Source: an uncultured Rubripirellula sp. (GTDB lineage: Bacteria; Planctomycetota; Planctomycetia; Pirellulales; Pirellulaceae). Taken from it: a stretch of DNA of 64,000 bases. Position 1 is the first letter of the stretch, and each line of letters begins with the position of its first letter. The notes under the pieces are model-generated. The model was not told the origin of the DNA, searched no databases, and saw nothing but the letters and a program-made list of their open reading frames with translations. The DNA lies in assembly GCA_938075415.1 (NCBI GenBank), contig CALJHC010000004.1, positions 310,001 to 374,000 on the forward strand, read 5' to 3'. Positions 1-9,257 of the stretch are shown here, piece after piece. A program made the translations under genes and the position numbers.

Positions 1-1351
1 TCTCTGAACTGTCTGTGGCATGAAAGGTTGGATCTTGACGTCGCAACATATCGAGCGTCTCTTCCAACTTCTTTTTGTCAGCCGTACTCTCTGGCTCGAT
101 CGCCATCGACAAGACGGTATCGGCAAAAGTGATGCTAGGCAATTCGATACCTTCTTTGGTATCACACACGGTGTCACCAGTAATGGCAAATCGCGGGCCG
201 ATCACGCAGCAGATATCCCCGGCACCAACCGACTCCATCTGACCGCTTCGATCTTTTTTGGTTGCGTGAATCTGCCAAACTTGAGCAATGTTTTCTTTCT
301 TATCTCGGTTGGGACAAAAGACTCGCGAGTTCTGTTTTAATTCACCACTGTAAATTCGGATCCAGTAATTATCACCCGTTTTCGCTGGCAAAATCTTAAA
401 GACCAAGCCGCAAAACGGCTCTTTGTTCTCTGGATTGCGTGAGAGTTTTTTATCCGGTCGCTTTGGGTCAAAACCATCAACCGCTGGTCGGTCCAAGGGG
501 CTGGGTAAAAAGTTTCCCACGGCGGTCATCAATGGCTGTACGCCAATCCCATGCAATGCAGATCCACACAAAACAGGTTGAATCGTCTGGTCAATGCAAC
601 CTTGCCTCAATGCCGAAATCACCACCTCTCGGGGAACCTCCTGCTCCTCCATCGCTAACATCGCAGCATCTTCGCTGAGGTCATAAACGGCATCCAACAT
701 CTGTTCTCGCCAAAGCATGGCATCATCCAACAATTCGTCTGGAATGTCTTTTTCCTCCACCTGCTTACCCTCGGTGGTGGGATCAAACTCCAGCAGTTTC
801 ATATCGATCAAGTCGATCACGCCGCGAAACGGATCGGCGACATGCGTTGGACCCTGGCCAACGGGAATCTCAATGGCAACCGGATTACCGCCAAGTCTCG
901 GAGCGATCTCATTGAAAACGGATTCAAAACTAGCACCCTCTCGATCCATCTTGTTAATAAAAACCACTCGAGGGACGCTGTAGCGGTCTGCCTGCCGCCA
1001 AACCGTCTCGCTTTGAGCCTCCACGCCCTCTCTGGCCGAAAAGACGACGACTGCACCGTCCAACACTCGCAAACAACGCTCCACTTCGGCCGTGAAGTCA
1101 ACGTGCCCCGGCGTGTCCAACAGGTTTATGGAGTAATCACCCCATCCGTATTTGACACAAGCACTGAAGATGGTAATGCCGCGTTCCTGCTCCTCCGGAT
1201 CATCATCGGTATCAGTGGTTCCGTGATCGACTCGGCCAACACGATGCTTGGCACCACTCAAATACAGCATTCGCTCGGTGACAGTTGTTTTCCCAGCATC
1301 GATATGCGCAATGACACCAATATTTCGAATTAATGATATGTCCGCAGCCAT
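1..1351 (-). CDS. fusA: Elongation factor G, N-terminal ~450 residues (runs off the left edge)
   Basis: This is the translational GTPase that drives ribosomal translocation in the cytoplasm. Reading the minus strand from the ATG at 1351-1349 gives MAADISLIRNIGVIAHID followed by AGKTT, the P-loop (G1). Further on are QERGIT after switch I, DTPGHVDFT (G3) and FINKMDREGA (G4), then the start of domain II (CGLVFKI). The frame stays open to base 2, with about 450 codons of the usual ~700; domains III-V lie outside the window. It is the third gene of the str cluster after rpsL and rpsG, but a 428-bp gap and an intrinsic terminator separate it from rpsG, so it probably has its own promoter. The switch I stretch (HGTTDTDDDPEEQERGIT) differs from that of E. 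coli EF-G. Planctomycetes are known to carry several EF-G subfamilies, and I cannot say which this is. Confidence 0.95.
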   Translation of the reverse strand, partial: MAADISLIRNIGVIAHIDAGKTTVTERMLYLSGAKHRVGRVDHGTTDTDDDPEEQERGITIFSACVKYGWGDYSINLLDTPGHVDFTAEVERCLRVLDGAVVVFSAREGVEAQSETVWRQADRYSVPRVVFINKMDREGASFESVFNEIAPRLGGNPVAIEIPVGQGPTHVADPFRGVIDLIDMKLLEFDPTTEGKQVEEKDIPDELLDDAMLWREQMLDAVYDLSEDAAMLAMEEQEVPREVVISALRQGCIDQTIQPVLCGSALHGIGVQPLMTAVGNFLPSPLDRPAVDGFDPKRPDKKLSRNPENKEPFCGLVFKILPAKTGDNYWIRIYSGELKQNSRVFCPNRDKKENIAQVWQIHATKKDRSGQMESVGAGDICCVIGPRFAITGDTVCDTKEGIELPSITFADTVLSMAIEPESTADKKKLEETLDMLRRQDPTFHATDSSE

Positions 1352-1779
1352 GAAATCTAGACTTCAATGCAATAACGTTGTTGAAACAAAAAACGACCCA
1401 AGGTCATGCAAATATCCAAACGAAACGAAAGTTCGAATGACCGCGTTGGCCGAGACCTACTCATAAACCATCGGTGTTTGTAACGAAAACCCTCCAACCG
1501 TGCCAAAGCAATCCAGCAACCTGCGAAGCCGAGCACTGCAACCCTTTGAATCAGTCATACAGGCATCTCTGGGCAACCTTCATGGAAGCTAGACGCTAAC
1601 CACAAGCTGGCCCCCGTCGACCGAGAGCCGGTACGATGGCATCAGGTCGAACCAAGAATCCAATCACAGCTTGGTGATTTTTCCCCAGAAATGATTTCCT
1701 GTAAGGGTAGCGTAGCGCAAAAAAAACCGCGACACGTGAAAGTGTCGCGGTTTGATGAAATTTTGAGTGGTACCTCGCT
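1352..1779. other. rpsG-fusA spacer
   Basis: Non-coding apart from the terminator at 1719-1753. The remaining ~370 bp would have to hold a separate fusA promoter. I could not pick out a convincing -35/-10 pair. Confidence 0.5.
1719..1753 (-). terminator. Intrinsic terminator after rpsG
   Basis: A perfect 11-bp stem (AACCGCGACAC / GTGTCGCGGTT) with a 6-nt loop is followed, on the minus strand, by a run of eight T. It starts 27 bp beyond the rpsG stop codon. It should end the rpsL-rpsG transcript before fusA. Confidence 0.85.
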
Positions 1780-2256
1780 CTACCAAGCAAAGTGGGCAAA
1801 CGCCTTATTGGCGTCAGCCATGCGGTGCGTGTTCTCACGCTTGGTGTAAGCGACGCCTTCTTTTTTGTAGGCTGACAGAAGTTCGTCGGCAAGTTTCAGA
1901 TGCATTGGACGACCTTTCTTGTCGCGCACCGCACCAAGAATCCAACGAAGAGCGAGACTTTGCTGGCGAGCTCGATTCACCTGCATTGGCACTTGGTAGC
2001 TGGCACCACCAACTCGCTTGCTGCGAACCTCGATGTAAGGCTTCACGTTCTCAATCGCTGCCTCAAACACCTCAATGGAAGTCGAGTCAGCAGCTTCGTT
2101 GCGTCGCTCAATCTCATCAAGAGCGTCATAGAAAACTCGCTGAGCGGTCGTCTTCTTTCCATCGAGCATGAGGCAGTTAATGAACTTACCTGCAAGCAGC
2201 GAGTTGAACTTGGGGTCGCCCTTGAGTTGAGTGCGACTGGCAGTAATTCGTCCCAT
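1780..2256 (-). CDS. rpsG: 30S ribosomal protein S7
   Basis: S7 is a primary 16S rRNA-binding protein that nucleates assembly of the head of the small subunit. The product is 158 residues, close to the usual 156. It opens [17 protein letters not shown] and contains the family stretches [50 protein letters not shown]-like QQSLALRWI and the C-terminal [20 protein letters not shown]. It lies 125 bp downstream of rpsL in the normal str order, is probably co-transcribed with it, and is followed directly by an intrinsic terminator. Confidence 0.97.
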   Translation of the reverse strand: MGRITASRTQLKGDPKFNSLLAGKFINCLMLDGKKTTAQRVFYDALDEIERRNEAADSTSIEVFEAAIENVKPYIEVRSKRVGGASYQVPMQVNRARQQSLALRWILGAVRDKKGRPMHLKLADELLSAYKKEGVAYTKRENTHRMADANKAFAHFAW

Positions 2257-2381
2257 CTTCGGATCTTACAAAGGGAATGAGTTTTTTGGTTGTGGTGAGA
2301 AAGCCATCAGCGGCCTCTCGATTAAGCAATGAGTCACAGCGTCCTCTTTCGAGGCATTCGACGCTGCTTCAGCAAATCAAA

Positions 2382-2747
2382 CTATTTCTTGGCACCGTAG
2401 CGACTTCGGGATTGCTTTCGGCCTTCAACGCCCAAAGCATCACGTGAACCACGCACGACCTGATAACGAACACCAGGAAGGTCACGAACACGACCACCAC
2501 GTACCAGAACGATCGAGTGTTCTTGCAAGTTGTGACCTTCACCAGGAATGTAAACGGTGACTTCTTTTCCGTTGCTCAGCCGCACACGCGAAATTTTCCG
2601 CAGGGCCGAGTTTGGCTTCTTTGGAGTCATCGTGCGAACCTGCAAGCAAACACCCTGCTTCTGTGGGCACTTTTCAAGCACAGGAGCCTTACTTTGACTC
2701 TTTTTCAGCTTCCGGCGTTTACGGACAAGTTGGTTGATCGTGGGCAT
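2382..2747 (-). CDS. rpsL: 30S ribosomal protein S12
   Basis: S12 sits at the decoding centre of the 30S subunit and sets translational accuracy. I chose the ATG at 2747, which gives [13 protein letters not shown] and 121 residues, the normal length. The frame is open a further ten codons upstream, but those residues do not look like S12. The decoding loop [11 protein letters not shown] and the second conserved loop [17 protein letters not shown] are intact; these loops contain the lysine and proline positions where streptomycin-resistance changes are known, and here they look wild type. It is the first gene of the str cluster on the minus strand and is divergent from the FlgI-like gene. Confidence 0.97.
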   Translation of the reverse strand: MPTINQLVRKRRKLKKSQSKAPVLEKCPQKQGVCLQVRTMTPKKPNSALRKISRVRLSNGKEVTVYIPGEGHNLQEHSIVLVRGGRVRDLPGVRYQVVRGSRDALGVEGRKQSRSRYGAKK

Positions 2748-3651
2748 AAAACTGTCGTTAGGGCGGGATTGATCCACTCAATGGAATTGAAAGCCTCAGC
2801 CCCAAAATCGAGGCAAGGCGTCTTTTCTACTCGTTTTCTCCGCTATTTGTTACCAATTTCCCGATTTCTTGAACCGGCAAGTGGACACAAATCATACGTG
2901 AATCCACGCAATTTCGGCGAGCAACCCGAAGAGTATCCCCGCTGCAAAATTTCTGTCAAGAGCTTCATACCAACAGAGTCGAAATCTCATGGAAGCCGAT
3001 TCCGATTGGGGAAACACCCGTCTGTTTTCGGCAGATTTCAGCCTCGAATCCTAGGTGATCCGGCGTGATCAGACCGAATTGGTACAAGATTCTCTGGAAT
3101 CGCCCAATTCTAACCGCCATGCGGCACCCGTTTTACTCCATCAATCCCCAATGAATCCCTTCTCTTGAAGTCGTTTGTCCTCAATCCCGCCCGCAGAGGT
3201 CAGGCGATGCAAAAGGCAGAGGCTTCCGACCTTCCAGAACACCCCACATCACGGCGTCTGTTTCACTCACGCTCGGTGTGAGTGAACGCAAACGGACGGA
3301 AAACCACGATCCAATCAGACAGATCGACTTGAATCGGCTCCCAACGAGTCAATGGAGCAAGCCCCCCCTCAAAAAAAAGCCCCCAAATTAACATCTCGCC
3401 GATTCATATTGCACCGAGGAACCTGGCTTTTGAATGGCACATCGTCCCGATCACACCACCTGTGGAACATCATGCCGGTTCGGGAAAAGCGTCGAAGCCG
3501 ACAAGGAAGGCGAAATTGCTAGCGATGAACCCCCTAAATGTCACTCATCTCGCTGAGAAGGCTTGATCTTGCTTCACAGCGTTCACTCCCGCTATGACTG
3601 CGATGTACTTAAAAACCGGTCCTTCACCGCTGAATTGGGACATTTGACAGG
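2748..3651. other. Long divergent spacer between rpsL and the FlgI-like gene
   Basis: About 900 bp with no coding region I can support. Short open frames here lack any recognisable family. It must hold the rpsL promoter (minus) and the promoter of the gene at 3652 (plus), but I see no clear consensus boxes, hairpins or repeats apart from short A- and C-runs near 3365-3390. Confidence 0.5.
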
Positions 3652-5391
3652 ATGTCAGTCAACTCAATGCCTCACCCAAATCCTCACACACCGCCTTACC
3701 GCATCTTTAGCCGATCTCTTTTGGCGATGCTCGGTTTTGCAGTACTGCTCAGCGGAGGCTGCAACAGCCTGTTTCCGGGAAGGTTTGAGGAAGCCGAAAA
3801 CGAGGCAAAACTACGCGATCTGATGCGGGCACCCGAACCCCCTGACTTGATCCGTGATGGCACAGTGATTCAAGGACTAAGGCCACTCAGAATCGAGGGC
3901 GTGGGTGCAGTCAATGGACTTCCCGGAACAGGTGGGCCACCGGATCCCTCTGCTTTCAGAGACCAATTACTTGAAGAAATGAAGCGGCATGATGTGATCG
4001 CGCCGAATCAATGGCTTGAGACAGACGACACCGCCCTGGTACGAGTTGTCGCTCTGATCCCTCCCGGTGCAAGACGAGGCGACCTGATCGACATTCGGGT
4101 CATCGCCCCCAAAGAAAGCCGTGTGAAAGATCTGCATCATGGATGGTTGCTCGACACGCGACTGCGTGAGCAACGGATGCTACAGAATGTCGTTCGCCAA
4201 AGTGATGTCCTCGCGATCGGACAGGGTTCCATTCTCACTAGGGCCGATCACGAACCAACTCATGACGAGACGCTTCAACACGAAGGCCGCATTCTTTCTG
4301 GCGGGCGAGTCCAGGTCACCCGGAAACTCGGCCTGATCCTGCGTCCTGATTATCAACACGCCAAACTCTCCAAAGGAATTGCTGACGCGATCAACCGACG
4401 ACTTTTCTTCTTTGATGGAACCACTCGCCGAGGAATTGCCAAGGCAATTGAGGACGACTTCATTGAGGTGGAAGTTCATCCCCGCTATCGCGACAACGTG
4501 CCGCGCATGATGCGGGTTATTCAGGCAATCGGCATCAAGGCAGAAATGAGCGGTCGCCAGGAACGACTCACCGAACTCGCTGAACGACTCAGTGTTCCCG
4601 GAACCGCCGCCGATGCGGCACTCCAACTCGAAGCTCTTGGTGAAAGCGCTGTCCCTACACTCCTTGAAGGCCTGAATTCAAGTAATCCTGAACTACGCTT
4701 CTATGCTGCTGAATCACTCGGGTACCTCGATCGTGTCGAGGCAATCGAACCCCTGGAAGCCTCAGCTCGTAACGTTGCAGCATTCCGCTATCCTTCAATG
4801 ATCGCCCTGCAAGGACTTGAGCAACAACTCGCTATCGATGCTCTGCGAAGTCTCACCAACGAGCCAAGCCTTGAAACTCGCTACGGCGCTTTCTGCTCGA
4901 TTCGACGTCGTATTGATGGCAGGTCGACTCTGGCAGGAACACCTTTGGGAGCACTCACACTCTACAAAGTTCCCTCGCAAGGACCGCCGGCAATTGCTGT
5001 CTCCTTACTGGAAGAACCTGAGGTGGTTCTGATGGGTGAGGTGAGTCCTATCGAAGTCTCCACATTCCTGATGCTTCCCGGTGGCATCATGATTAAACCA
5101 GACACCAATCGGCCAGGCGAAATGCTTCGCATCAGCCGCTTCCAAGCTGGGCAGCAAGACCGGCGCGTCATTGTCTCGAATTCTGCCGGCGAAGTGATAA
5201 CCGGCATTGTTCAAGTTGGCGGTTGTTACGGAGATGTCCTCGCAATGCTTCGTGCCGCGAAAAACCAGGGTTTCCTCAAGGACCAACTCGCGATTAATCC
5301 TTTGCCTGCACCAGTGAGAACCTATTACCGAGAAGACACAGAGGGATCCGAAAAACCCGAAGAAATTGAAACGCTGGATTCACTGGATTAA
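3652..5391 (+). CDS. FlgI-like (flagellar P-ring family) lipoprotein with HEAT-like repeats
   Basis: The product is 579 residues. An N-terminal signal ends in a lipobox-like LLSGGC (Cys ~37), so it is probably a lipid-anchored exported protein. Residues ~65-300 resemble FlgI: the RIEGVGAVNGLPGTGG stretch parallels the FlgI VGYGLVVGLNGTG motif, followed by ALVRVVALIPPGARRGDLIDIRV, GGWL-like HGWLLDTRL, and VQVTRKLGLILRPDYQHA with ADAINRRL. FlgI itself is a periplasmic, non-lipidated ring protein of ~365 residues. Here residues ~310-400 look like HEAT-type helical repeats (AVPTLLEGLNSSNPELRFYAAESLG), and a further ~180-residue region follows that I do not recognise. No other flagellar genes are nearby. 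It may act in an envelope ring unrelated to motility. Start at 3652 or the ATG at 3667. Confidence 0.75.
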   Translation: MSVNSMPHPNPHTPPYRIFSRSLLAMLGFAVLLSGGCNSLFPGRFEEAENEAKLRDLMRAPEPPDLIRDGTVIQGLRPLRIEGVGAVNGLPGTGGPPDPSAFRDQLLEEMKRHDVIAPNQWLETDDTALVRVVALIPPGARRGDLIDIRVIAPKESRVKDLHHGWLLDTRLREQRMLQNVVRQSDVLAIGQGSILTRADHEPTHDETLQHEGRILSGGRVQVTRKLGLILRPDYQHAKLSKGIADAINRRLFFFDGTTRRGIAKAIEDDFIEVEVHPRYRDNVPRMMRVIQAIGIKAEMSGRQERLTELAERLSVPGTAADAALQLEALGESAVPTLLEGLNSSNPELRFYAAESLGYLDRVEAIEPLEASARNVAAFRYPSMIALQGLEQQLAIDALRSLTNEPSLETRYGAFCSIRRRIDGRSTLAGTPLGALTLYKVPSQGPPAIAVSLLEEPEVVLMGEVSPIEVSTFLMLPGGIMIKPDTNRPGEMLRISRFQAGQQDRRVIVSNSAGEVITGIVQVGGCYGDVLAMLRAAKNQGFLKDQLAINPLPAPVRTYYREDTEGSEKPEEIETLDSLD

Positions 5392-5587
5392 TTTCGGTAC
5401 GACATCGCTGGTGACGTTTCGTGATCTCTGATGCTTTACGAATCTGTCCATCTACGCATCTGTTATCGGTACCCTGGTTCATGATCACCATGGGTGCTTG
5501 ATGCATTGAACTGCTGGGTGTCCAACCCGCGTGCGGGGCTCGCATCTCGCGGGAAGCAGCGTCAGAGGCTTCCTCTGAATGGGAACA

Positions 5588-6541
5588 TCAGATCACGCTG
5601 CGATAGTAGTCCACACTCTTCGAGAGTCCGTCAGCGATGGAAACTTGCGGGTCAAACTGCAAGTTTTTTCGAGCCTGATTGATGTCGGCAAGTGAATCAC
5701 GGATATCCCCGACTCGAGCCGGTTCGTGAATCGGTTGAATCGATTGCCCGAGAATTTCACTGAGGCGATGCAGCAACTCCAAAAGAGACGTTCGTTCACC
5801 GCGCCCAATGTTGAAGGTACTACCGGCAATCCCCGGAACCGTCGCCGCCAGCAGGTTGGCACGAGCCACATCGCCCACAAATACGAAGTCCCTCGATTGC
5901 TCTCCGTCTCCATAAATGATCGGCTGATTTCCGGACAGAATCATGGACACAAATCGAGGAATCACCGCACTGTATTCGCTTTGCGGATCCTGCCTGGGGC
6001 CAAACACATTGAAGTAACGAAGGATAACCGTCTCCAATCCAAAACTCGTGACGAAAGATCGGCAATAAGCTTCCGCAGCCAACTTGGCCGCAGCGTAAGG
6101 CGAGAGGGGTGCCACCGGATCCGATTCCCGTTTCGAAACAAAAGGTGAATCACCATAGGCGGCACTGGTCGAAGCAAGTACCAAACGTTTCACCCCCGCT
6201 TTTGAAGCGGCCTGCAATAACTCAACGGTGCTCGTCGCACACCAGGCATGGCACAAAGCTGGCTCTCGAATACTTCGAGGAACACTCGCCATGGCTGCTT
6301 GATGAAACACATAGCTCACCCCCGACATCGCTTCTTTGACCGTCGAGCCATCGGATGCATCACCCTCAATCAGTTCCAGATGGTCACTGGACACGCCACT
6401 GAGGTTATGAGGAAACCCCGTGCTGAAATTGTCGAGAACACGTACGGTTGCTCCCTGGTTGACCAAAGCATGCGTCAAATGAGAACCGATAAAACCCGCT
6501 CCCCCGGTTACCAAACAAATTGCCCCACGCAACGATTCCAT
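5588..6541 (-). CDS. NAD-dependent nucleotide-sugar epimerase/dehydratase (extended SDR, GalE/WbpP-like)
   Basis: A cytoplasmic extended short-chain dehydrogenase that probably epimerises a UDP-sugar for polysaccharide or glycan synthesis. From the ATG at 6541 the product has 317 residues. The Rossmann motif TGGAGFIGSHL is at residues ~12-22, the active-site stretch ASTSAAYGDS and the YAAAK catalytic Tyr/Lys pair follow, and RYFNVFGPRQDP and DFVFVGDVARAN are typical of UDP-GlcNAc/UDP-Glc 4-epimerases. The frame is open 17 codons further upstream, but the Rossmann strand normally starts close to the N-terminus, so I favour 6541. It is convergent with the FlgI-like gene and appears monocistronic. 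Exact substrate unknown. Confidence 0.9.
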   Translation of the reverse strand: MESLRGAICLVTGGAGFIGSHLTHALVNQGATVRVLDNFSTGFPHNLSGVSSDHLELIEGDASDGSTVKEAMSGVSYVFHQAAMASVPRSIREPALCHAWCATSTVELLQAASKAGVKRLVLASTSAAYGDSPFVSKRESDPVAPLSPYAAAKLAAEAYCRSFVTSFGLETVILRYFNVFGPRQDPQSEYSAVIPRFVSMILSGNQPIIYGDGEQSRDFVFVGDVARANLLAATVPGIAGSTFNIGRGERTSLLELLHRLSEILGQSIQPIHEPARVGDIRDSLADINQARKNLQFDPQVSIADGLSKSVDYYRSVI

Positions 6542-7269
6542 CTCCCCACCACTCCCTGTTACCTCGGTTGAAACAAGCAACGCATGCAGCACTGGTCAAC
6601 AGTGACTCAAAATTCACCACCCGAACCCGCTTATCGACAAAAACGTCTCCAAGGCGATTGGATTGACTGATTCTCTTGGAACGCTTCCAAGCCCCCTCCA
6701 GATCCAACTACTAATCTTACCCAGCCAGAACCTTGCCCAGCCAGAAGCTCTCGATCACTTTCGGCCGATGTCAGCTCACAAGGCGACAGGCGGTTAGGAC
6801 TATCAAATGTCAACCGTCACGATTCGAATTCGTCGTAAAAGAAGTTGCGCTGCTTAAGGCCTATCGGCAAAAACTGCTTGCAACATCACTCTACTGGCCC
6901 CCCAATTAGTGAACGAACTCGGTTCCTCGGGGAGTGAGCCGGCATTTTGTTCGGTTGAATAAGGTTGATTCCGCATGCCCAAAAGGCTTCTTAACGCATC
7001 GATCACGCTGAGAGTGAAAAAGTCGGCCAAATTTGCGTGTGGGTCGGCAAAAGCATGCAGAAAGTCGCATCAAAACAGGACTGCCGAACGATTTGAAACC
7101 GCCAAAGTAATTCAACTTTGCACCCGCTATGGGCTGCGTTCTGGGTTGCCTGACCTGATCGCTGAAATCAAAACCATCGAGAGTTCATAGGCCCGGTAGA
7201 GCATTTTGTAGCCGCTGTCGCCCAGTGGGATGGCGATGCTGAGAGGTTCAGAATGGCGTTACCGATCTT
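6542..7269. other. Spacer
   Basis: About 730 bp. I see no supportable gene, RNA or repeat. Open frames on both strands around 6900-7190 overlap one another and resemble nothing. Confidence 0.4.
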
Positions 7270-7539
7270 TTACGAATCGTGAGGTTCCCGGGCAGGGGCA
7301 GCATCCTCACTAAACGAATCAACGAAGTAATAGATTGCGCAAGTTGTAAGAATTGAAATCGCACAGACTGCGATGAATTCAGTCCAAGGAAAAGGCAACA
7401 AGAGACGTTTGAATGCACGCTCAACTTCGCTGGTCCAAGTGTACCCGTCCACAAACTTCCGAGGGAGATAAGTGGCGGCACCGACGAAAACGGCGGCATT
7501 GAGCAGACACAACGAGCGTTTCAGTTTTGCTTTATTCAC
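7270..7539 (-). CDS. Small hypothetical membrane protein
   Basis: An 89-residue frame starting at a GTG (7539). It has a basic N-terminus (MNKAKLKR), two hydrophobic stretches (residues ~9-25 and ~54-72, the latter AVCAISILTTCAIYYFV) and an acidic C-terminal tail. This two-segment layout is what makes it credible. I do not recognise a family, and the ribosome-binding site is weak. It stands alone between the epimerase and the NRDE gene. Confidence 0.4.
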   Translation of the reverse strand: MNKAKLKRSLCLLNAAVFVGAATYLPRKFVDGYTWTSEVERAFKRLLLPFPWTEFIAVCAISILTTCAIYYFVDSFSEDAAPAREPHDS

Positions 7540-7794
7540 GTCTCGTTTCCCGTAGACAGGTTAACGGAACTGTCGCCGCATCTGGTTGCTGCCCGCAACC
7601 AATCCGTTATCCAATTATCTGATCTTCAAGGTTGCGGGAGCCGGCCGCCGGCATCAATAGTCCCCAAAACATGTCCATCGCGGTCTCTCCAAGGAAGAGT
7701 AGCTCTGTTGATCGGACGTGAGGGAGGATTTATGGAGTTCCACCTTCGCTCTCACGATTCGTTCTCACGAGCTGTGATTCTCAAAGGCTGTTTC

Positions 7795-8583
7795 TCAAAC
7801 GCTCTCGCCCTGAGCTTTCGCCTTGGTCCTGGCTTCCCGAAGCCCCCTGGAAAGGATGTCTCTCAACATCGGTGAGAAATCTTCGTATTTCACCTGATCC
7901 GGAGCACCGTTACTAAATTGGTAGATCGCGTCACGTGGCTTCACGCCAAGAGCGATCAAGGTACTACTGACAGTTCCGTAGTCACCGTTTCGAACCACCA
8001 TGCTCGGTCGGCCCGGTCCCACTGGTGCTCGAGCGAACACCTTGCTCGCCACCGCGAGGAATTTAACGGGTGAATCGAGCGTCTGCAGTGTCAGAAGTCG
8101 CCGAGCCATTTGAACTCGTTGATCCTCCGGATCATTCAGATTTCGAGCACCAATGATGTTCAAGCCGTCCTTAAGTTCGACAACGTCTTGACGCTCATCA
8201 GCATGAATCGCGTAACCATTCTTGGCATCTGCAATGATCAGATTGCAGCCGTCGTATCGAGTCTTCGCAAACTCAGTCTCGGCTTTCTCCAAGGCGCGAC
8301 TGGCCGAGGAGCATCGAAGCAGGTCAAGAGCGAGAAGACCTCTGGAACGCTGACCAAAGAGCGGAACCGAAGTGGCGCGGTTACAAAGTCCGACGAACAG
8401 ACCATTTTGATTGACACCCAACCAGGAACCGCCACCCTTCTGATCCATGCCGCAGAGAACGCGAGGTTTTCCTGATTGAATTGACGGCGACAAACTTGGA
8501 CGGTCAAAGTACTCCTCGCGATTTGCCGCAACCAAAATGGGACTTTCGGGAACCAAGCGATACTGAACGGCCAGCAAGCACAT
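7795..8583 (-). CDS. NRDE / TANGO2 family protein
   Basis: The product is 262 residues and starts MCLLAVQYRL, with the second-residue cysteine and the NRxE signature (NREEYFDRPS, residues 21-30) that define the NRDE (TANGO2, DUF833) family; the third signature residue is Glu instead of Asp. GGGSWLGVNQNGLFVGLCNR and DGCNLIIADAKNGYAI are also typical. The fold is of the Ntn-hydrolase type with Cys2 as the likely nucleophile. The biochemical role in bacteria is not settled; the human homologue has been linked to haem and lipid homeostasis. The neighbouring gene downstream of its promoter region is hemL, on the same strand but 674 bp away, so the haem link may be chance. There is no clear Shine-Dalgarno sequence. 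Confidence 0.85.
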   Translation of the reverse strand: MCLLAVQYRLVPESPILVAANREEYFDRPSLSPSIQSGKPRVLCGMDQKGGGSWLGVNQNGLFVGLCNRATSVPLFGQRSRGLLALDLLRCSSASRALEKAETEFAKTRYDGCNLIIADAKNGYAIHADERQDVVELKDGLNIIGARNLNDPEDQRVQMARRLLTLQTLDSPVKFLAVASKVFARAPVGPGRPSMVVRNGDYGTVSSTLIALGVKPRDAIYQFSNGAPDQVKYEDFSPMLRDILSRGLREARTKAKAQGESV

Positions 8584-9257
8584 CGGAAGGCTTTCAAATC
8601 TGGAAAGATCGGTGGGAAATAGAACTTGGCGGTTCGTTTCTCGAACGAAGCCGTAAGTTCACGTCGGTCGATAATGTATCGCTGACGATCGCCTCACTAC
8701 ACCTTCCCGTGGGGGGAAAGCATCAAAAAGATTGCCGCACCCGGCGTTTTAGGGGGATTCATTTAACTCTGGGGAATCTCTAACGGTCCTGACGCACTGA
8801 GATTTCGGCAAACATCCACTCCTTGGGCTCCGCCACCCCCCTCTTGAGTGGAAAATGATTCAATTCTGGTTCTCAGGCACTGGATGGCCCCCGATAAAAG
8901 GTCCTTCCACGTCTGCTTACTCTTCAGAATTGCTCAATCGTTCAGGCCAAACAGCTGCCCACGAAATCGCAACTTCGAGACAAACACGCCTTCAGGCCTG
9001 CACTGTTTTGGCTTCAACAGAGCCTGCGTTGGCGGGGCTTGAATTCGACTCAAGGCAAGGGCGAGAGTTGATAACGCGGAGTGACCAATCAAACCTCTTG
9101 GCCTCCTCCCCGGAGTCTGCGAGTCAGGCCTTGTGAAGTAACAGGATCACTTCAAGAGGTACTCTACTTCAAGGGGTACTTTTGATGCCAAGATCGATTT
9201 GCAAGTTGTTACGCCGTGATTGGGACTCGGTAGGCTTGGTCGGTTGAACGCATTGGT
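8584..9257. other. Spacer
   Basis: About 670 bp without a supportable gene. Near 9150-9184 there is a short imperfect direct repeat (CTTCAAGAGGTACT / CTTCAAGGGGTACT). Nothing else seen. Confidence 0.4.
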
